A stretch of 64,000 nt of DNA from contig CAVWPI010000011.1 in the NCBI GenBank assembly GCA_963756895.1, forward strand, positions 62,001 through 126,000. The letters are read 5' to 3'. The notes beneath the pieces were generated by a model. That model did not search any database. It had not been told where the DNA came from and saw only the letters and a list, made by a program, of their open reading frames with translations. Both the position numbers and the translations under genes were made by a program. This DNA is from DASUAS01 sp963756895. GTDB lineage: Bacteria > Actinomycetota > Acidimicrobiia > IMCC26256 > DASPTH01. Positions 54,068 to 63,020 of this stretch are shown piece after piece. Numbering within the stretch: position 1 is the stretch's first letter; every line of letters begins with the position of its first letter.

Positions 54068-54902
54068 GTGGTGGACGAGGCTTCTCTGCTGGCCGACGTC
54101 GACCGCCAACTCGAGGCCGTGGTCGCGACGTTCGGCGAACCGGTGGCCGGTGCGCTCGGGCCGATCGCCGCCTCCGGATCGCGCCATCGCGCCCGCCTGG
54201 TGCTCGAGCTGGCCCGGTACGGCGACCGCGACGCCGCGGTGCGGGGAGCGGCCGCGGTGGAGCTCCTGCACCTCGGCACGCTGGTGCACGACGACATCGT
54301 CGACGGTTCACCCCTCCGGCGGCACTCGCCCACGCTGCACACCGCGCTGGGCATGCCCGCGGCGCTCTGGACCGCCGACGCGCTCTACGCGGAGGCGTTG
54401 CACCTCGCCGACGCGGTGAGCCCGGCGGGCGGGCTGGCGCTCGGCGACGCGCTCCGTCGCATCGCCGACAGCCAGATCCTCGAGTCACTCGGCGCCACGA
54501 CGGCGCGCTACTGGGACGTGGTCGACGGCAAGACGGTGTCGCTGTTCGAGGCGTCGTTCGCCCTCGCCGACGAGTCGGCGGGCGGCGCGCTCCCGGCATC
54601 GCTGCGCGACGCGGTGCGTCGGTACGGACGCCTGTTCCAGTACGTCGACGATCTGCAGGACATCGGCGGTGAGGCCGACACGTTGGGCAAGCCCACCGGC
54701 CAGGACGCCGACAACCAGTTGCACACGCTTGCCGGCGGCCGACCTCGTGGTGTCGGTCGACGCGGTGCGCGAGCGATTGCGTGAGCTGTCGGGTCCGATC
54801 GTGCGACTCTCGAGCAGCACCGAGTGGGCCGAGCACTTCGCGCGCATGACCGACCGGCTGCTCGACGCGGCCGGCCGGGTCCTCGATCGCGCGCCGGTGT
54901 GA
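54068..54902 (+). CDS. Polyprenyl (geranylgeranyl-type) diphosphate synthase, frameshifted
   Basis: About 277 residues, a short trans-prenyltransferase, one indel near 54735. The first aspartate motif is TLVHDDIVDGSPLRRHSPTL (DDxxD), and the second is YVDDLQDIGGEADTLGKPTG. GSRHRARLVLELARYGDR near the N-terminus stands for the GKRxRP region, where Lys-Arg is replaced by SRHR. It elongates isoprenyl diphosphates, perhaps for menaquinone or carotenoids. Its stop overlaps the cis-prenyltransferase start by four bases. Confidence 0.85.
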
Positions 54903-55597
54903 GCGTGACCACGACGGCCGGCCGTCGGCTGCCGGCGCACGTTGCGGTGATCATGGACGGCAACGGGCGTTGGGCCGAGCGCCAGGGCCTGGCCCGCACC
55001 GACGGTCACAGCCAGGGCGAGGAGCGACTGGCCGAGATCGTGCGCGCCGCCGACGCGCTCGGCATCGGCTGGCTCACCGCGTACGGCTTCTCCACCGAGA
55101 ACTGGCGGCGACCGCGGCTCGAGGTCGACTTCATCCTCGGTCTGCACAAGAAGATCTTCGGGCGGCGCCAGGAGATGCACGCCAACAACGTGAAGATCCG
55201 ATGGATCGGGCGCGACACGCGCGCCGGGTCGCGCATCCCCGCGGTCGTGCGCCGCGAGATCGAGAAGTCGACCCGGCTCACGGAGCACAACACCGGACTC
55301 AACTTCACGGTGGCGTTCGACTACGGCGGTCGCCAGGAGCTGGTGGAGGCGGCGCGAGCGATCGCGGTGGCGCAACCCGAGCGCGTCGACACCGAGACCG
55401 TGCATCGGCATCTGTACGCGCCCGAGCTGCCACCGGTCGACCTGATGGTCCGCACCTCGGGGGAGGGGCGCATCTCCAACTTCCTGCTCTGGGAGGGTGT
55501 CGGCGCGCACCTCTACGTGACGCCGACGTTGTGGCCCGAGTTCGGTGCCGCCGAGCTCGACGCTGCGGTCGAATGGTGGAGAGCGCGCACGCGCTGA
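54899..55597 (+). CDS. uppS: Isoprenyl/undecaprenyl diphosphate synthase (cis-prenyltransferase)
   Basis: 232 residues, GTG start overlapping the previous stop (GTGTGA). Diagnostic residues: VIMDGNGRWAERQGLARTDG (catalytic Asp, RWA), AYGFSTENWRRPRLEVDFIL, LNFTVAFDYGGRQELVEAAR and the C-terminal DLMVRTSGEGRISNFLLWEG. It condenses isopentenyl diphosphate in cis to form the lipid carrier for cell-wall precursors. The direct overlap with a trans-prenyltransferase suggests the first enzyme feeds the second. Confidence 0.9.
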   Translation: MSVTTTAGRRLPAHVAVIMDGNGRWAERQGLARTDGHSQGEERLAEIVRAADALGIGWLTAYGFSTENWRRPRLEVDFILGLHKKIFGRRQEMHANNVKIRWIGRDTRAGSRIPAVVRREIEKSTRLTEHNTGLNFTVAFDYGGRQELVEAARAIAVAQPERVDTETVHRHLYAPELPPVDLMVRTSGEGRISNFLLWEGVGAHLYVTPTLWPEFGAAELDAAVEWWRARTR

Positions 55598-55637
55598 TCG
55601 GGATCGACCGGCCCGGCCGCACCGTTAGCGTGCCGGG

Positions 55638-56900
55638 ATGCGGGTGTTGCGGGTCCGGGGGTTCGCGGTGCTCCTGGCCGGGCAGGCCATCAGCGAGTCG
55701 GGAAACTGGATCGCGGTCATCGCCATCTGGGGCTTCGCGTCGTTCGAGTTCGACGTGGGGCCGGGTGACCTCGCGCTGCTCTTCGTGGTGCTGTCGGTGC
55801 CGGGCGCGCTCCTCGGACCGTTGCTCGGCGTGCCCATCGACCGATTGGGACCGCGGCGCACGCTGTTGCTCGCGAACCTGCTCGGCATGGTGGACGCGCT
55901 GCTGCTCACGCAGGCCGACAGCTACACCACGATCATCCTGCTCGCGCTGCCGCTCGGGTTGATCGAGGCGCTCGGCACCGCGTCGCTCGATGCCATCCCC
56001 CCGCGCCTCGTACCCGACGACCAGTTGGTGACGGCCAACGCCCTGCTCGGCGGTGCGCAGGACGTCGCCATCGTGATCGGTCCGCTCGCCGCCGCGGCGG
56101 TCAACTCGCGCTGGGGACTCGCGGGGGCGTTCGTCGCCGACGCAGCGACCTTCCTCGTGGGCGCACTGGTCGCGCTGCGCATCCGGATCGAGCCGGTTCC
56201 GCGGCCCGCGGACGACGGGAGGGGCACGTCCCCGTGGCGGGAGCTCCGCGACGGCATGTCGCTGGCGCGTCGCATCCGTGGGTTGCGCTGGACGCTCACC
56301 GTCGCGGGCTGCGTCTACGCGCTCTGGGCGGTGTTCGGCGTGCTCGAGCCCCTCTACGTGCGCGACGTGCTCGGCGGGAGCGACGCGATGTTCGCGTTGC
56401 TGCAGACCGTGTTCGGCGTGGGCCTGGTGCTCACCGGGTTGCTCTTGGCCGTGGTGGGGGATCGCGTGGCGCGGCCGCGCTACGTCGCGCTCGCGATGAT
56501 CGTGTCGGGTGCGACCGCGGCCTTGTACCTGGGCACCGAGTCCGAGATCGTGGCCTTCGTCGGCGTGTTCCTCTGGGGTGTCGACACCGCCTTCTTCTTC
56601 GTTCCCGCGCGCACGCTGTTGCAGCGGTACGCGCCGGCCGCGTTCCACGGTCGCGTCATGTCCCTGAACCAGTCCCTGGAACCGACCGCGGGCATCGTCA
56701 TGACGCCGCTCGCCGCCGTCGCCCTCGGTGTGGTGAGCGTGCAGACGCTGGGGATCGTCGCCGGGGCGATCGCCACCGTCGGCGGTGTCGTGCTGCTCCT
56801 GCTCGCGCGCGGTCTGGCCGCACCCGCGGCGTCCGAGTACGACCCCACCGCCGGTTCCTCCCGCGACGCGATCGCGCTCGGCGGCGCCGCGCCCGGTTGA
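55638..56900 (+). CDS. Major facilitator superfamily transporter
   Basis: 420 residues, intact. It shows a 12-helix MFS plan: FAVLLAGQAISESGNWIAVI in helix 1, the loop VPIDRLGPRRTLLLANLLG (the family's GxLaDrxGrR motif as IDRLGPRR), and a central loop PADDGRGTSPWRELRDGMSL. It belongs to the MFS_3-like exporters (YALWAVFGVLEPLYVRDVLG). Substrate unknown, drug or metabolite efflux likely. ATG 55638 follows the uppS stop by 40 bases. Confidence 0.88.
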   Translation: MRVLRVRGFAVLLAGQAISESGNWIAVIAIWGFASFEFDVGPGDLALLFVVLSVPGALLGPLLGVPIDRLGPRRTLLLANLLGMVDALLLTQADSYTTIILLALPLGLIEALGTASLDAIPPRLVPDDQLVTANALLGGAQDVAIVIGPLAAAAVNSRWGLAGAFVADAATFLVGALVALRIRIEPVPRPADDGRGTSPWRELRDGMSLARRIRGLRWTLTVAGCVYALWAVFGVLEPLYVRDVLGGSDAMFALLQTVFGVGLVLTGLLLAVVGDRVARPRYVALAMIVSGATAALYLGTESEIVAFVGVFLWGVDTAFFFVPARTLLQRYAPAAFHGRVMSLNQSLEPTAGIVMTPLAAVALGVVSVQTLGIVAGAIATVGGVVLLLLARGLAAPAASEYDPTAGSSRDAIALGGAAPG

Positions 56901-56930
56901 CGCGCGATCGACACGGCCTAGGCTCGCCGC

Positions 56931-57761
56931 GTGCAGATCCAGGGAACCACCGCGGTGGTGACGGGCGGCGCCAGCGGGATCGGGCGAGGCACCGCGCTCG
57001 AGTTGGCGCGCCGGGGCGCCGACGTCGTGATCGCCGACATCCACGACGAACGTCTGGGTGAGACCGCCGCCGCCATCACGGCGCTCGGACGCCGGTGCCT
57101 GCCGGTGCGCTGCGACGTGACCAGCGATGCCGACGTCGACGCGCTCGCGGAGGCCGCGATCGCCGAGTTCGGCACGGTCGACCTCCTGATGAACAACGCG
57201 GGCATCGCGGTGCTGGGGCCGTCGTACCGGGTGCCGATGGACGACTGGCAGCGCATCCTCGACGTCAACGTGCTCGGCCTCGTACGCGGCGCGCGCGCGT
57301 TCGTGCCCGCGATGGTCGAGCGCGGGCACGGCTACGTGGTCAACACCGCATCGATCGCGGGGATCTGGGCCTACTCGTGGGACTGCGCGCCCTACATCAC
57401 CTCGAAGTTCGCGGCCTACGGCTACTCGGAGGCGCTCGCGCGCTCGTTGCGGCCACTGGGTGTCGGCGTGTCGGTGCTCTGCCCGGGACTCGTGCACACC
57501 AACCTCGGTGAGCACGCGCGCATCGCGGGGGTGCCCGACGAGCACGCCGGCTCGTGGATCCACTTCCCGCCCGAGATGGCCGCCGACGCGGTCGACGCCG
57601 AGGCAGTGGGCCCGATGGTGTGCGACGCCGTCGCCGCCGAGCGCTTCACCATCTTCACCAACGCCAACGACGCCGAGCTCTACTCGTCGTGGCGCACCGA
57701 CATCGACGCGTCGCTGGCGGCCGCGAACGCGGCCGCGCCGACACCGCCGCGCATCGTGTGA
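56931..57761 (+). CDS. SDR family oxidoreductase
   Basis: 276 residues, GTG start. The cofactor loop VVTGGASGIGRGTALE, the NNAGIAVLG segment, catalytic Ser in VVNTASIAGIW, and YITSKFAAYGYSE (Tyr, Lys) are intact. VIADIHDERLG with Asp after beta-2 suggests NAD(H). The C-terminal half (CPGLVHTNLGEHARIAGVPD) resembles classical SDRs acting on alcohols or 3-hydroxyacyl compounds. Substrate unknown. Confidence 0.87.
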   Translation: MQIQGTTAVVTGGASGIGRGTALELARRGADVVIADIHDERLGETAAAITALGRRCLPVRCDVTSDADVDALAEAAIAEFGTVDLLMNNAGIAVLGPSYRVPMDDWQRILDVNVLGLVRGARAFVPAMVERGHGYVVNTASIAGIWAYSWDCAPYITSKFAAYGYSEALARSLRPLGVGVSVLCPGLVHTNLGEHARIAGVPDEHAGSWIHFPPEMAADAVDAEAVGPMVCDAVAAERFTIFTNANDAELYSSWRTDIDASLAAANAAAPTPPRIV

Positions 57762-57789
57762 TGGGCCATCGTTCGACGGGACCCGCCTG

Positions 57790-58116
57790 ATGTTCGGCAA
57801 GCGCCGCGCTCGCCCGGCGGCAGCGAGTCCCGAGGTGCCGCCGACCGCGCTCACCGAGGAACAGCAGCGTCAGGAGTTCCACGCCCGCAGCGTGCCGATC
57901 CCCACCCGCGCCGTCCGCACCGTGCTCATCGACGTCGCGACCGACGAGCAACGCGGCTTCTGGGACGCGCCGCTGTGGCTGCCGATCGGCGGCGTGCTCG
58001 AGGGCGGCCCCGATCTCTGGGAGGTCGTCAGCGTGCGGCTGCGGCTGCCCACCGCGTCGCCCGAGGAGGGCGTCCGCCCGGTGCTCTACCTCTACCCGCG
58101 CAAAGCCGAGGCCTGA
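57790..58116 (+). CDS. 108-residue hypothetical protein
   Basis: ATG 57790, 28 bases after the SDR stop. A basic N-terminus (MFGKRRARPAAASPE) and a central conserved-looking part (TRAVRTVLIDVATDEQRGFW) are followed by WLPIGGVLEGGPDLWEVVSV. No membrane segment, Cys cluster or nucleotide motif. I do not recognise it. It probably belongs to the same transcription unit as the SDR. Confidence 0.6.
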   Translation: MFGKRRARPAAASPEVPPTALTEEQQRQEFHARSVPIPTRAVRTVLIDVATDEQRGFWDAPLWLPIGGVLEGGPDLWEVVSVRLRLPTASPEEGVRPVLYLYPRKAEA

Positions 58117-58256
58117 GCTCCCACGCTCGTCGCTCCGACCGTCGCGATCGTCACCGCGACGGCTCCGGCGTAGGATCGCCGTCCGACGGGCGGCCCGCAA
58201 CTGCCGGCTCGCCGCGCAGCACGTCCGCACCGAACGGGCGGACAGGGGAGGCGACG

Positions 58257-59036
58257 ATGATCCTCGAAGGGAAGACGGTGGTCGTGACCGGTGTCGGCCC
58301 CGGCCTCGGCGGCGAGGTGGCGAAGCTGGTGCTCCGCGACGGCGGCAACGCGGTGCTCGCCGCCCGTTCCGCCGACAAGCTGGTTGCCATCGCGAAGGAG
58401 ATCGACCCGAGCGGCGACCGGGTGGCCCAGCTGCCGACCGACATCGGTGACGTCGAGCAGTGCCGCGCCCTGGCCGAGCTCGCCGTCGACCGGTTCGGCG
58501 CGGTCGACGGCGTCGTGCAGGTGGCCGCGTACGACGGATTGCTCGCCGGGCTGGATGGCACCGGTGACGACGACTGGCACGCCGTGCTCGGCACCAACGT
58601 CGTCGGCACGATGCACGTCGTGTCGGCGATGTCGGAGGCGATGGGCGATCGCGGTGGATCGATCGTGTTCATCGGCTCGCAGAGCTCGGTGCTCCCGCCG
58701 GTGATGGAGCAGCTCGCGTACGCGTCGTCGAAGGGCGCGCTGCACGCGGCGATGTTCCACCTGGCCAAGGCGTTGGGTCCCCGCAGGATCCGCGTCAACA
58801 CCGTCGTCCCCACGTGGATGTGGGGTCCGCCGGTGCAGATGTACGTGCAGTGGCAGGTCGCCGACCGCGGCATCACCGAAGAAGCGGCGATCGGCGAGAT
58901 CACCGCCAACATGCCCCTCGGTGAGATCCCGGCCGACGAGGACGTCGCCGAGTCGGCGGTGTTCCTCTGCTCGGACCGCGCCCGGATGATCACCGGGCAG
59001 ACCCTCTACGTGAACTCGGGCGAGTACATGACATGA
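58257..59036 (+). CDS. SDR family oxidoreductase
   Basis: 259 residues, ATG with GGGGAGG upstream. The cofactor loop is VVVTGVGPGLGGEVAKLVLR, a variant of TGxxxGIG where Gly-Leu-Gly replaces Gly-Ile-Gly. Catalytic Ser lies in GGSIVFIGSQSSVLPP and the Tyr-Lys pair in LAYASSKGALHAAM. The C-terminus ITGQTLYVNSGEYMT fits FabG-like SDRs. ATGA overlap with the flavin oxidoreductase suggests both act on one substrate chain. Confidence 0.88.
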   Translation: MILEGKTVVVTGVGPGLGGEVAKLVLRDGGNAVLAARSADKLVAIAKEIDPSGDRVAQLPTDIGDVEQCRALAELAVDRFGAVDGVVQVAAYDGLLAGLDGTGDDDWHAVLGTNVVGTMHVVSAMSEAMGDRGGSIVFIGSQSSVLPPVMEQLAYASSKGALHAAMFHLAKALGPRRIRVNTVVPTWMWGPPVQMYVQWQVADRGITEEAAIGEITANMPLGEIPADEDVAESAVFLCSDRARMITGQTLYVNSGEYMT

Positions 59037-61053
59037 GCGGGCGAGTGAGCCCCTACGAGCATCTGCTCGCGCCCGGTCGCATCGGCGCGCTGGAGCTGCG
59101 CAACCGGATGCTGATGGCACCGATGGGCGAAGATCTCGGTGATCTCGACGGCGTGGTGTCCGGCGCGCAGATGGCCTACCTCGAGGCGCGCGCCCGCGGT
59201 GGCCTGGCGATGGTGATGCTCGGGTCGGTGGCGGTGTCGTTCCCGGTGGGGTGCTCGAACGCGCGCCAGACCGCGATCTCCGACGAGCGACACGTCCCCG
59301 GGTGGCAGGAGGCGGCGCGTCGCGTGCACCGTCACGGAGCGGCGCTGGCCATGCAGCTGACCCAGACCGGCGCCAACAGCTTGCAGGACACCCTCGCGGG
59401 ACGTCCGATGTGGGTGGCGTCGGAGCCGGGGCCGCCGGGGCGGGACGATCTCTACGGGATGGTCACCGCCGCCGAGGGCGCCAAGATGATGGAGCCGTTC
59501 GTCGGGCCCGACTCCAAGCTCTTCTACAAGGTGCTCGACCACGACGACATCGCGTCAGTGATCGACGACTTCGCATCGGCCGTCGTCCGCGCCCGCGAGG
59601 CGGGCGTCGACGGCTGCGAGCTGCACGCCGGGCACGGCTACCTCATCGACGGCTTCCTGTCGCGGGCCAAGAACCACCGCACCGACGAGTACGGCGGGCC
59701 GGTGGAGAACCGCGCGCGCATCCTGGTCGAGATCCTGCGCGAGATCCGTCGTGCGGGTGGGCGACGACTTCGCAGTGTGGTTGCGGCTCAACTCCACCGA
59801 GAACCGGCCCGACGGCGCCACCCTCGACGACTGCATCGCGATCGCGCGACTGGCCGAGGCCGCGGGCGCCGACGCGGTGCACGTCTCCGCCTACCACGAC
59901 CCCGCATCGGCCATCGGCCCGACCGACTCGTACGCGCCGCACGTCCCGGGCCTGCTGATCGAGAACGCGCGCGCGGTGAAGGACGCGATCGAGGGGCCGG
60001 TGATCGCGGTGGGCCGCATCACGCCGGACGCGGCCGATGCCGCCATCGCCGACGGCGCGTTCGACTTCGTGTCGATGGCCCGCATGATCCTGGCCGAGCC
60101 GGACCTCCCCAACCTGCTCGCCGCGGGCCGGCCGGAGGAGATCCGGCCGTGCGTGTACCACTACCGCTGCATCGGCAACATCTTCGTACGGGGCCAGGTG
60201 CGCTGCGCGGCCAACGGCTCGGTGGGCCGGGAGGACGAGCTGGTCGTCGGGCAGGCCGCCGCGCCGCGCTCGGTGCTGGTGGTCGGCGGCGGCCCCGGCG
60301 GCATGGAGGCGGCGCGGGTCGCGGCGCTGCGCGGCCACGCGGTCACGCTGGTCGACGCCGCGCCGCGCCTCGGCGGCCGGTGGGCGTACGCCGCTGCCAC
60401 CTCCGACGTCAACGCCGACCTCCTGCGGTGGTCGGAGCACCAGCTCGAGTTGCGCGACGTGACCGTCCGCCTCGGCGAGCGCGTCGATGCCGACGAGGTC
60501 GTCGCCGCGGGTGTCGACGCAGTGGTCGTCGCCACCGGCGCGCGCTGGGGCCGTCCCGCGATCCCCGGTACCGAGCTGCCGCACGTGCACGCGGTCGACG
60601 ACCTCGGCGCGTGGCTGCTCGACGGCGAACGCGTGGGCGACGACGTCGTCGTGCTCGGCGGCGACCTGCCCGGGCTCGGCATCGCCGAGCGCGCCGCGGC
60701 CGACGGCGCACGGGTCACGGTGCTCGAGCCGTCCGACGTCTTCGGGCTGCACCTCGGGTTGCCGGGCCGTTGGCGCCGCGTGCACGACCTGCGCGCCGCA
60801 GGGCATCGTGCTCGCCGGTGGTGCCGACGTGTCGGAGATCACGGCCGACGAGGTGCGGTGGCGCGACCTCGACGGCGACCACGAGACGCCGGCCGACGCG
60901 GTCTTCGCCACCCTCGACGCGGATCCCGACACCAGGCTCGCCGACGAGCTCCGCGCGCGCGGCATCGACGTCACCGTCGTCGGTGACGCGGCGGGTCCGG
61001 GCCTGCTCGAGCACGCCATGCGCACCGCACTGGAGACCGGAATCGCGCTCTAG
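59033..61053 (+). CDS. NADH:flavin oxidoreductase / 2,4-dienoyl-CoA reductase-like protein, frameshifted
   Basis: About 674 residues with indels near 59755 and 60800. The N-terminal Old Yellow Enzyme barrel has APGRIGALELRNRMLMAPMG, AALAMQLTQTGANS, then VDGCELHAGHGYLIDGFLSR and NHRTDEYGGPVENRARILVE. The C-terminal FAD/NAD domain has VLVVGGGPGGMEAARVAALR. The iron-sulfur linker reads RPCVYHYRCIGNIFV and RGQVRCAAN, one Cys short of the usual CxxCxxxCx11C. Likely reduces an enone or dienoyl-CoA. Coupled to the SDR by ATGA. Confidence 0.88.
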
Positions 61054-61063
61054 TTGCGGTGTG

Positions 61064-61092
61064 AGCTAATATAAGTAGAGCATGATATAGCT
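61064..61092. promoter_or_regulatory. AT-rich promoter/operator region of the ArsR-AHSA1 pair
   Basis: The stretch around taatataagtagagcatga and atatagc (61067-61092) is the most AT-rich in the vicinity. It ends 8-10 bases before the GTG at 61100, so it is a plausible -10 region and a self-operator for the ArsR protein. No exact consensus is claimed. Confidence 0.4.
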
Positions 61093-61099
61093 GCCGACC

Positions 61100-61468
61100 G
61101 TGGCCGCATTCGACGTCCTCGGCGATCCGGTACGGCGGGCGATCCTCGAGCTCGTCGCCGACGGCGAGCTCGCGGCCGGCGCCATCGGCGACGTGGTCCA
61201 GCGCCAGTTCGGCATCTCACAGCCGGCCGTGTCCCAGCACCTCCGGGTGCTCCGCGAGAACGGCTTCCTGGCCGTCCGGCCCGACGGCGTCCGGCGGCTC
61301 TACTCCGTCGACCCGCGCGGCCTGCAGGACGTCGACGAGTGGCTGGACCGTTTCCGGCGCTTCTGGGCTCCGCCGCTCGCCGCCCTCGCGCACCGAGGTC
61401 GCGCGGGGCACGCGGCCCGCGCCCGGCCGACCACCACCGCCACGACCAGGAAGAGGAGCAGCTCGTGA
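61100..61468 (+). CDS. ArsR family transcriptional regulator
   Basis: About 122 residues, GTG 61100. Helix-turn-helix: VLGDPVRRAILELVADGELA, VVQRQFGISQPAVSQHLRVL and RENGFLAVRPDGVRRLYSVD. This is the SdpR-like ArsR group that accompanies AHSA1/SRPBCC proteins. The WLDRFRRFWAPPLAAL tail fits; beyond it the frame may slip near 61390, since another frame reads RTEVARGTR. The stop overlaps the next gene's GTG by GTGA, so the pair is coupled. No metal-binding Cys pair is seen. Confidence 0.85.
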   Translation: MAAFDVLGDPVRRAILELVADGELAAGAIGDVVQRQFGISQPAVSQHLRVLRENGFLAVRPDGVRRLYSVDPRGLQDVDEWLDRFRRFWAPPLAALAHRGRAGHAARARPTTTATTRKRSSS

Positions 61469-62097
61469 TCGACGGCAACGAACAGATCGCCTCGGTGCAC
61501 CGCCAGGTGAGCGCACCCGGCGCCGAGACCCGCACCGTGACCCTGACCCAGACCTATGCGTCCGACGTCGACGACCTGTGGGACGCGGTCACGAACGCGG
61601 AGCGGATCCCACGGTGGTTCCTCCCGGTGACGGGCGACCTGCGCCTCGGCGGGCACTACCAGCTCGAAGGGAATGCCGGCGGCACCATCGAGGAGTGCGA
61701 GCCGCCGACGCGGTTCCGTGCCACCTGGGAGTTCGGTGGTGGCACGAGCTGGATCGAGGTGCGCCTCGTCGCGGAGTCGGCTGACCGCACCCGCCTCGAG
61801 CTCGCGCACACCGCGCCGATCGACGACCACTGGACGGAGTTCGGTCCCGGGGCTGTGGGCATCGGCTGGGATCTCGGCCTGATCGGCCTGTTCCTGCACC
61901 TCGCCACCGGTGCGCCGGTGGATCCGGTGCAGCGTCGACGAGTGGACGCGCTCGGCAGCCGGCCTCGACTTCATGACGCGGGAGCAGCGACGGCTGGCGC
62001 GACGCCGATGTCGCGTCGGGCGTCGCGAGCGACGTCGCGACCGGCGCCGCCGACGCGGACCCTCGCGGCCTACACCGGCGGTGATCCGTCGGCCTGA
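61465..62097 (+). CDS. AHSA1/SRPBCC family protein
   Basis: About 210 residues with an indel or two near 61935-62000. SRPBCC fold: TVTLTQTYASDVDDLWDAVT, NAERIPRWFLPVTGDLRLGG, then GNAGGTIEECEPPTRFRATW and SADRTRLELAHTAPIDDHWT. The GWDLGLIGLFLHL segment precedes the frame break, after which DEWTRSAAGLDFM in another frame matches the family. Ligand-binding START-like pocket, function unknown. GAAGAGGAG precedes its GTG. Confidence 0.82.
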   Translation: MIDGNEQIASVHRQVSAPGAETRTVTLTQTYASDVDDLWDAVTNAERIPRWFLPVTGDLRLGGHYQLEGNAGGTIEECEPPTRFRATWEFGGGTSWIEVRLVAESADRTRLELAHTAPIDDHWTEFGPGAVGIGWDLGLIGLFLHLATGAPVDPVQRRRVDALGSRPRLHDAGAATAGATPMSRRASRATSRPAPPTRTLAAYTGGDPSA

Positions 62098-62131
62098 CGT
62101 GCCTGCGACGCGGCTCGGTACGCTCGACCGC

Positions 62132-62467
62132 GTGGCCTACGACGAGGAGCTCGCCGATCGCATCCGGGAGCTGCTCGGAGGCGACCGCCACGTCACCGAG
62201 AAGCGCATGTTCGGCGGGCTCGCGTTCCTGATCGACGGCAAGATGTCGGTGACCGCGAGCAGGAGTGGCGGTCTGCTGGCGCGCGTGGATCCGGCCCAGA
62301 CCGACCGGCTCCTGCGCAGCGCGCACGTCGAGCCCTTCGAGATGCGCGGTCGTCCGATGGACGGCTGGGTGCGCGTCGACGCCGCCGGTGTCCGCACGAC
62401 GCGCCAGCTCCGCACCTGGGTGGAGCGCTGCACGGCCTACGCGCGCTCGCTGCCCGCGAAGCGCTGA
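62132..62467 (+). CDS. TfoX/Sxy N-terminal domain protein
   Basis: 111 residues, GTG 62132. TfoX_N features: AYDEELADRIRELLGGDRHV, TEKRMFGGLAFLIDGKM (the conserved KxMFGGxxF) and RPMDGWVRVDAAGVRTTRQL. In Gammaproteobacteria such proteins affect competence, but the single-domain form in high-GC bacteria has no known role. No competence gene is nearby. Confidence 0.85.
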   Translation: MAYDEELADRIRELLGGDRHVTEKRMFGGLAFLIDGKMSVTASRSGGLLARVDPAQTDRLLRSAHVEPFEMRGRPMDGWVRVDAAGVRTTRQLRTWVERCTAYARSLPAKR

Positions 62468-62518
62468 CGGCGGTCCGGTTTCGTCGGCGGGACACGTCCG
62501 GTCTGCGACAATCACGAG

Positions 62519-62953
62519 ATGGACGAGCTCGACCGGGCCCTGGCCGCGGCCCAGGACCGCTACGAACAGGCACTCCGTGCCGAGGTGGACGAGAAGCTCC
62601 GGGAGCAGGAGGCGAATGCCTGGTTCGGGCAGTGGGCGAACCAGGTCGGGATCCCGACGCTCGCCCAGCTGGCCGAGCGACTGATCGCCGCCGGCCACAA
62701 GGCGGTCGTGTCGACCACCATGAGCCCGACCGGCGACGTCATCACCGAGGTGATCCTCACGTTCGCGCAGCAGAACGGCCCGGGCGCCTGCACGATCGAG
62801 TTCCGGCGGGGCCAGGACCGGTCGGTCGCGGTGTTCTACGCGGTGAACGGGACCCAGGGTGCGGGCGGACGGGTCGACCCGCCAGAACCGGCGGCGGTCG
62901 ACCACTTCGCCAAGGCGTACATCGTCGAGGCGCTCGAAGGCCCGCGTTGGTGA
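62519..62953 (+). CDS. 144-residue hypothetical protein
   Basis: ATG 62519. A charged coiled-coil N-terminus (MDELDRALAAAQDRYEQALR, then AEVDEKLREQEANAWF) precedes a compact alpha/beta part (GHKAVVSTTMSPTGDVITEV, then AVFYAVNGTQGAGGRVDPPE). No known motif. It follows the TfoX-like gene by 51 bases. I do not recognise it. Confidence 0.65.
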   Translation: MDELDRALAAAQDRYEQALRAEVDEKLREQEANAWFGQWANQVGIPTLAQLAERLIAAGHKAVVSTTMSPTGDVITEVILTFAQQNGPGACTIEFRRGQDRSVAVFYAVNGTQGAGGRVDPPEPAAVDHFAKAYIVEALEGPRW

Positions 62954-63020
62954 ATCGGGCAGGGTGCGGGAGCGCTCCTTGCCCGCGATGAGCTGACGAC
63001 GACCCACGTACGATGCCCTG

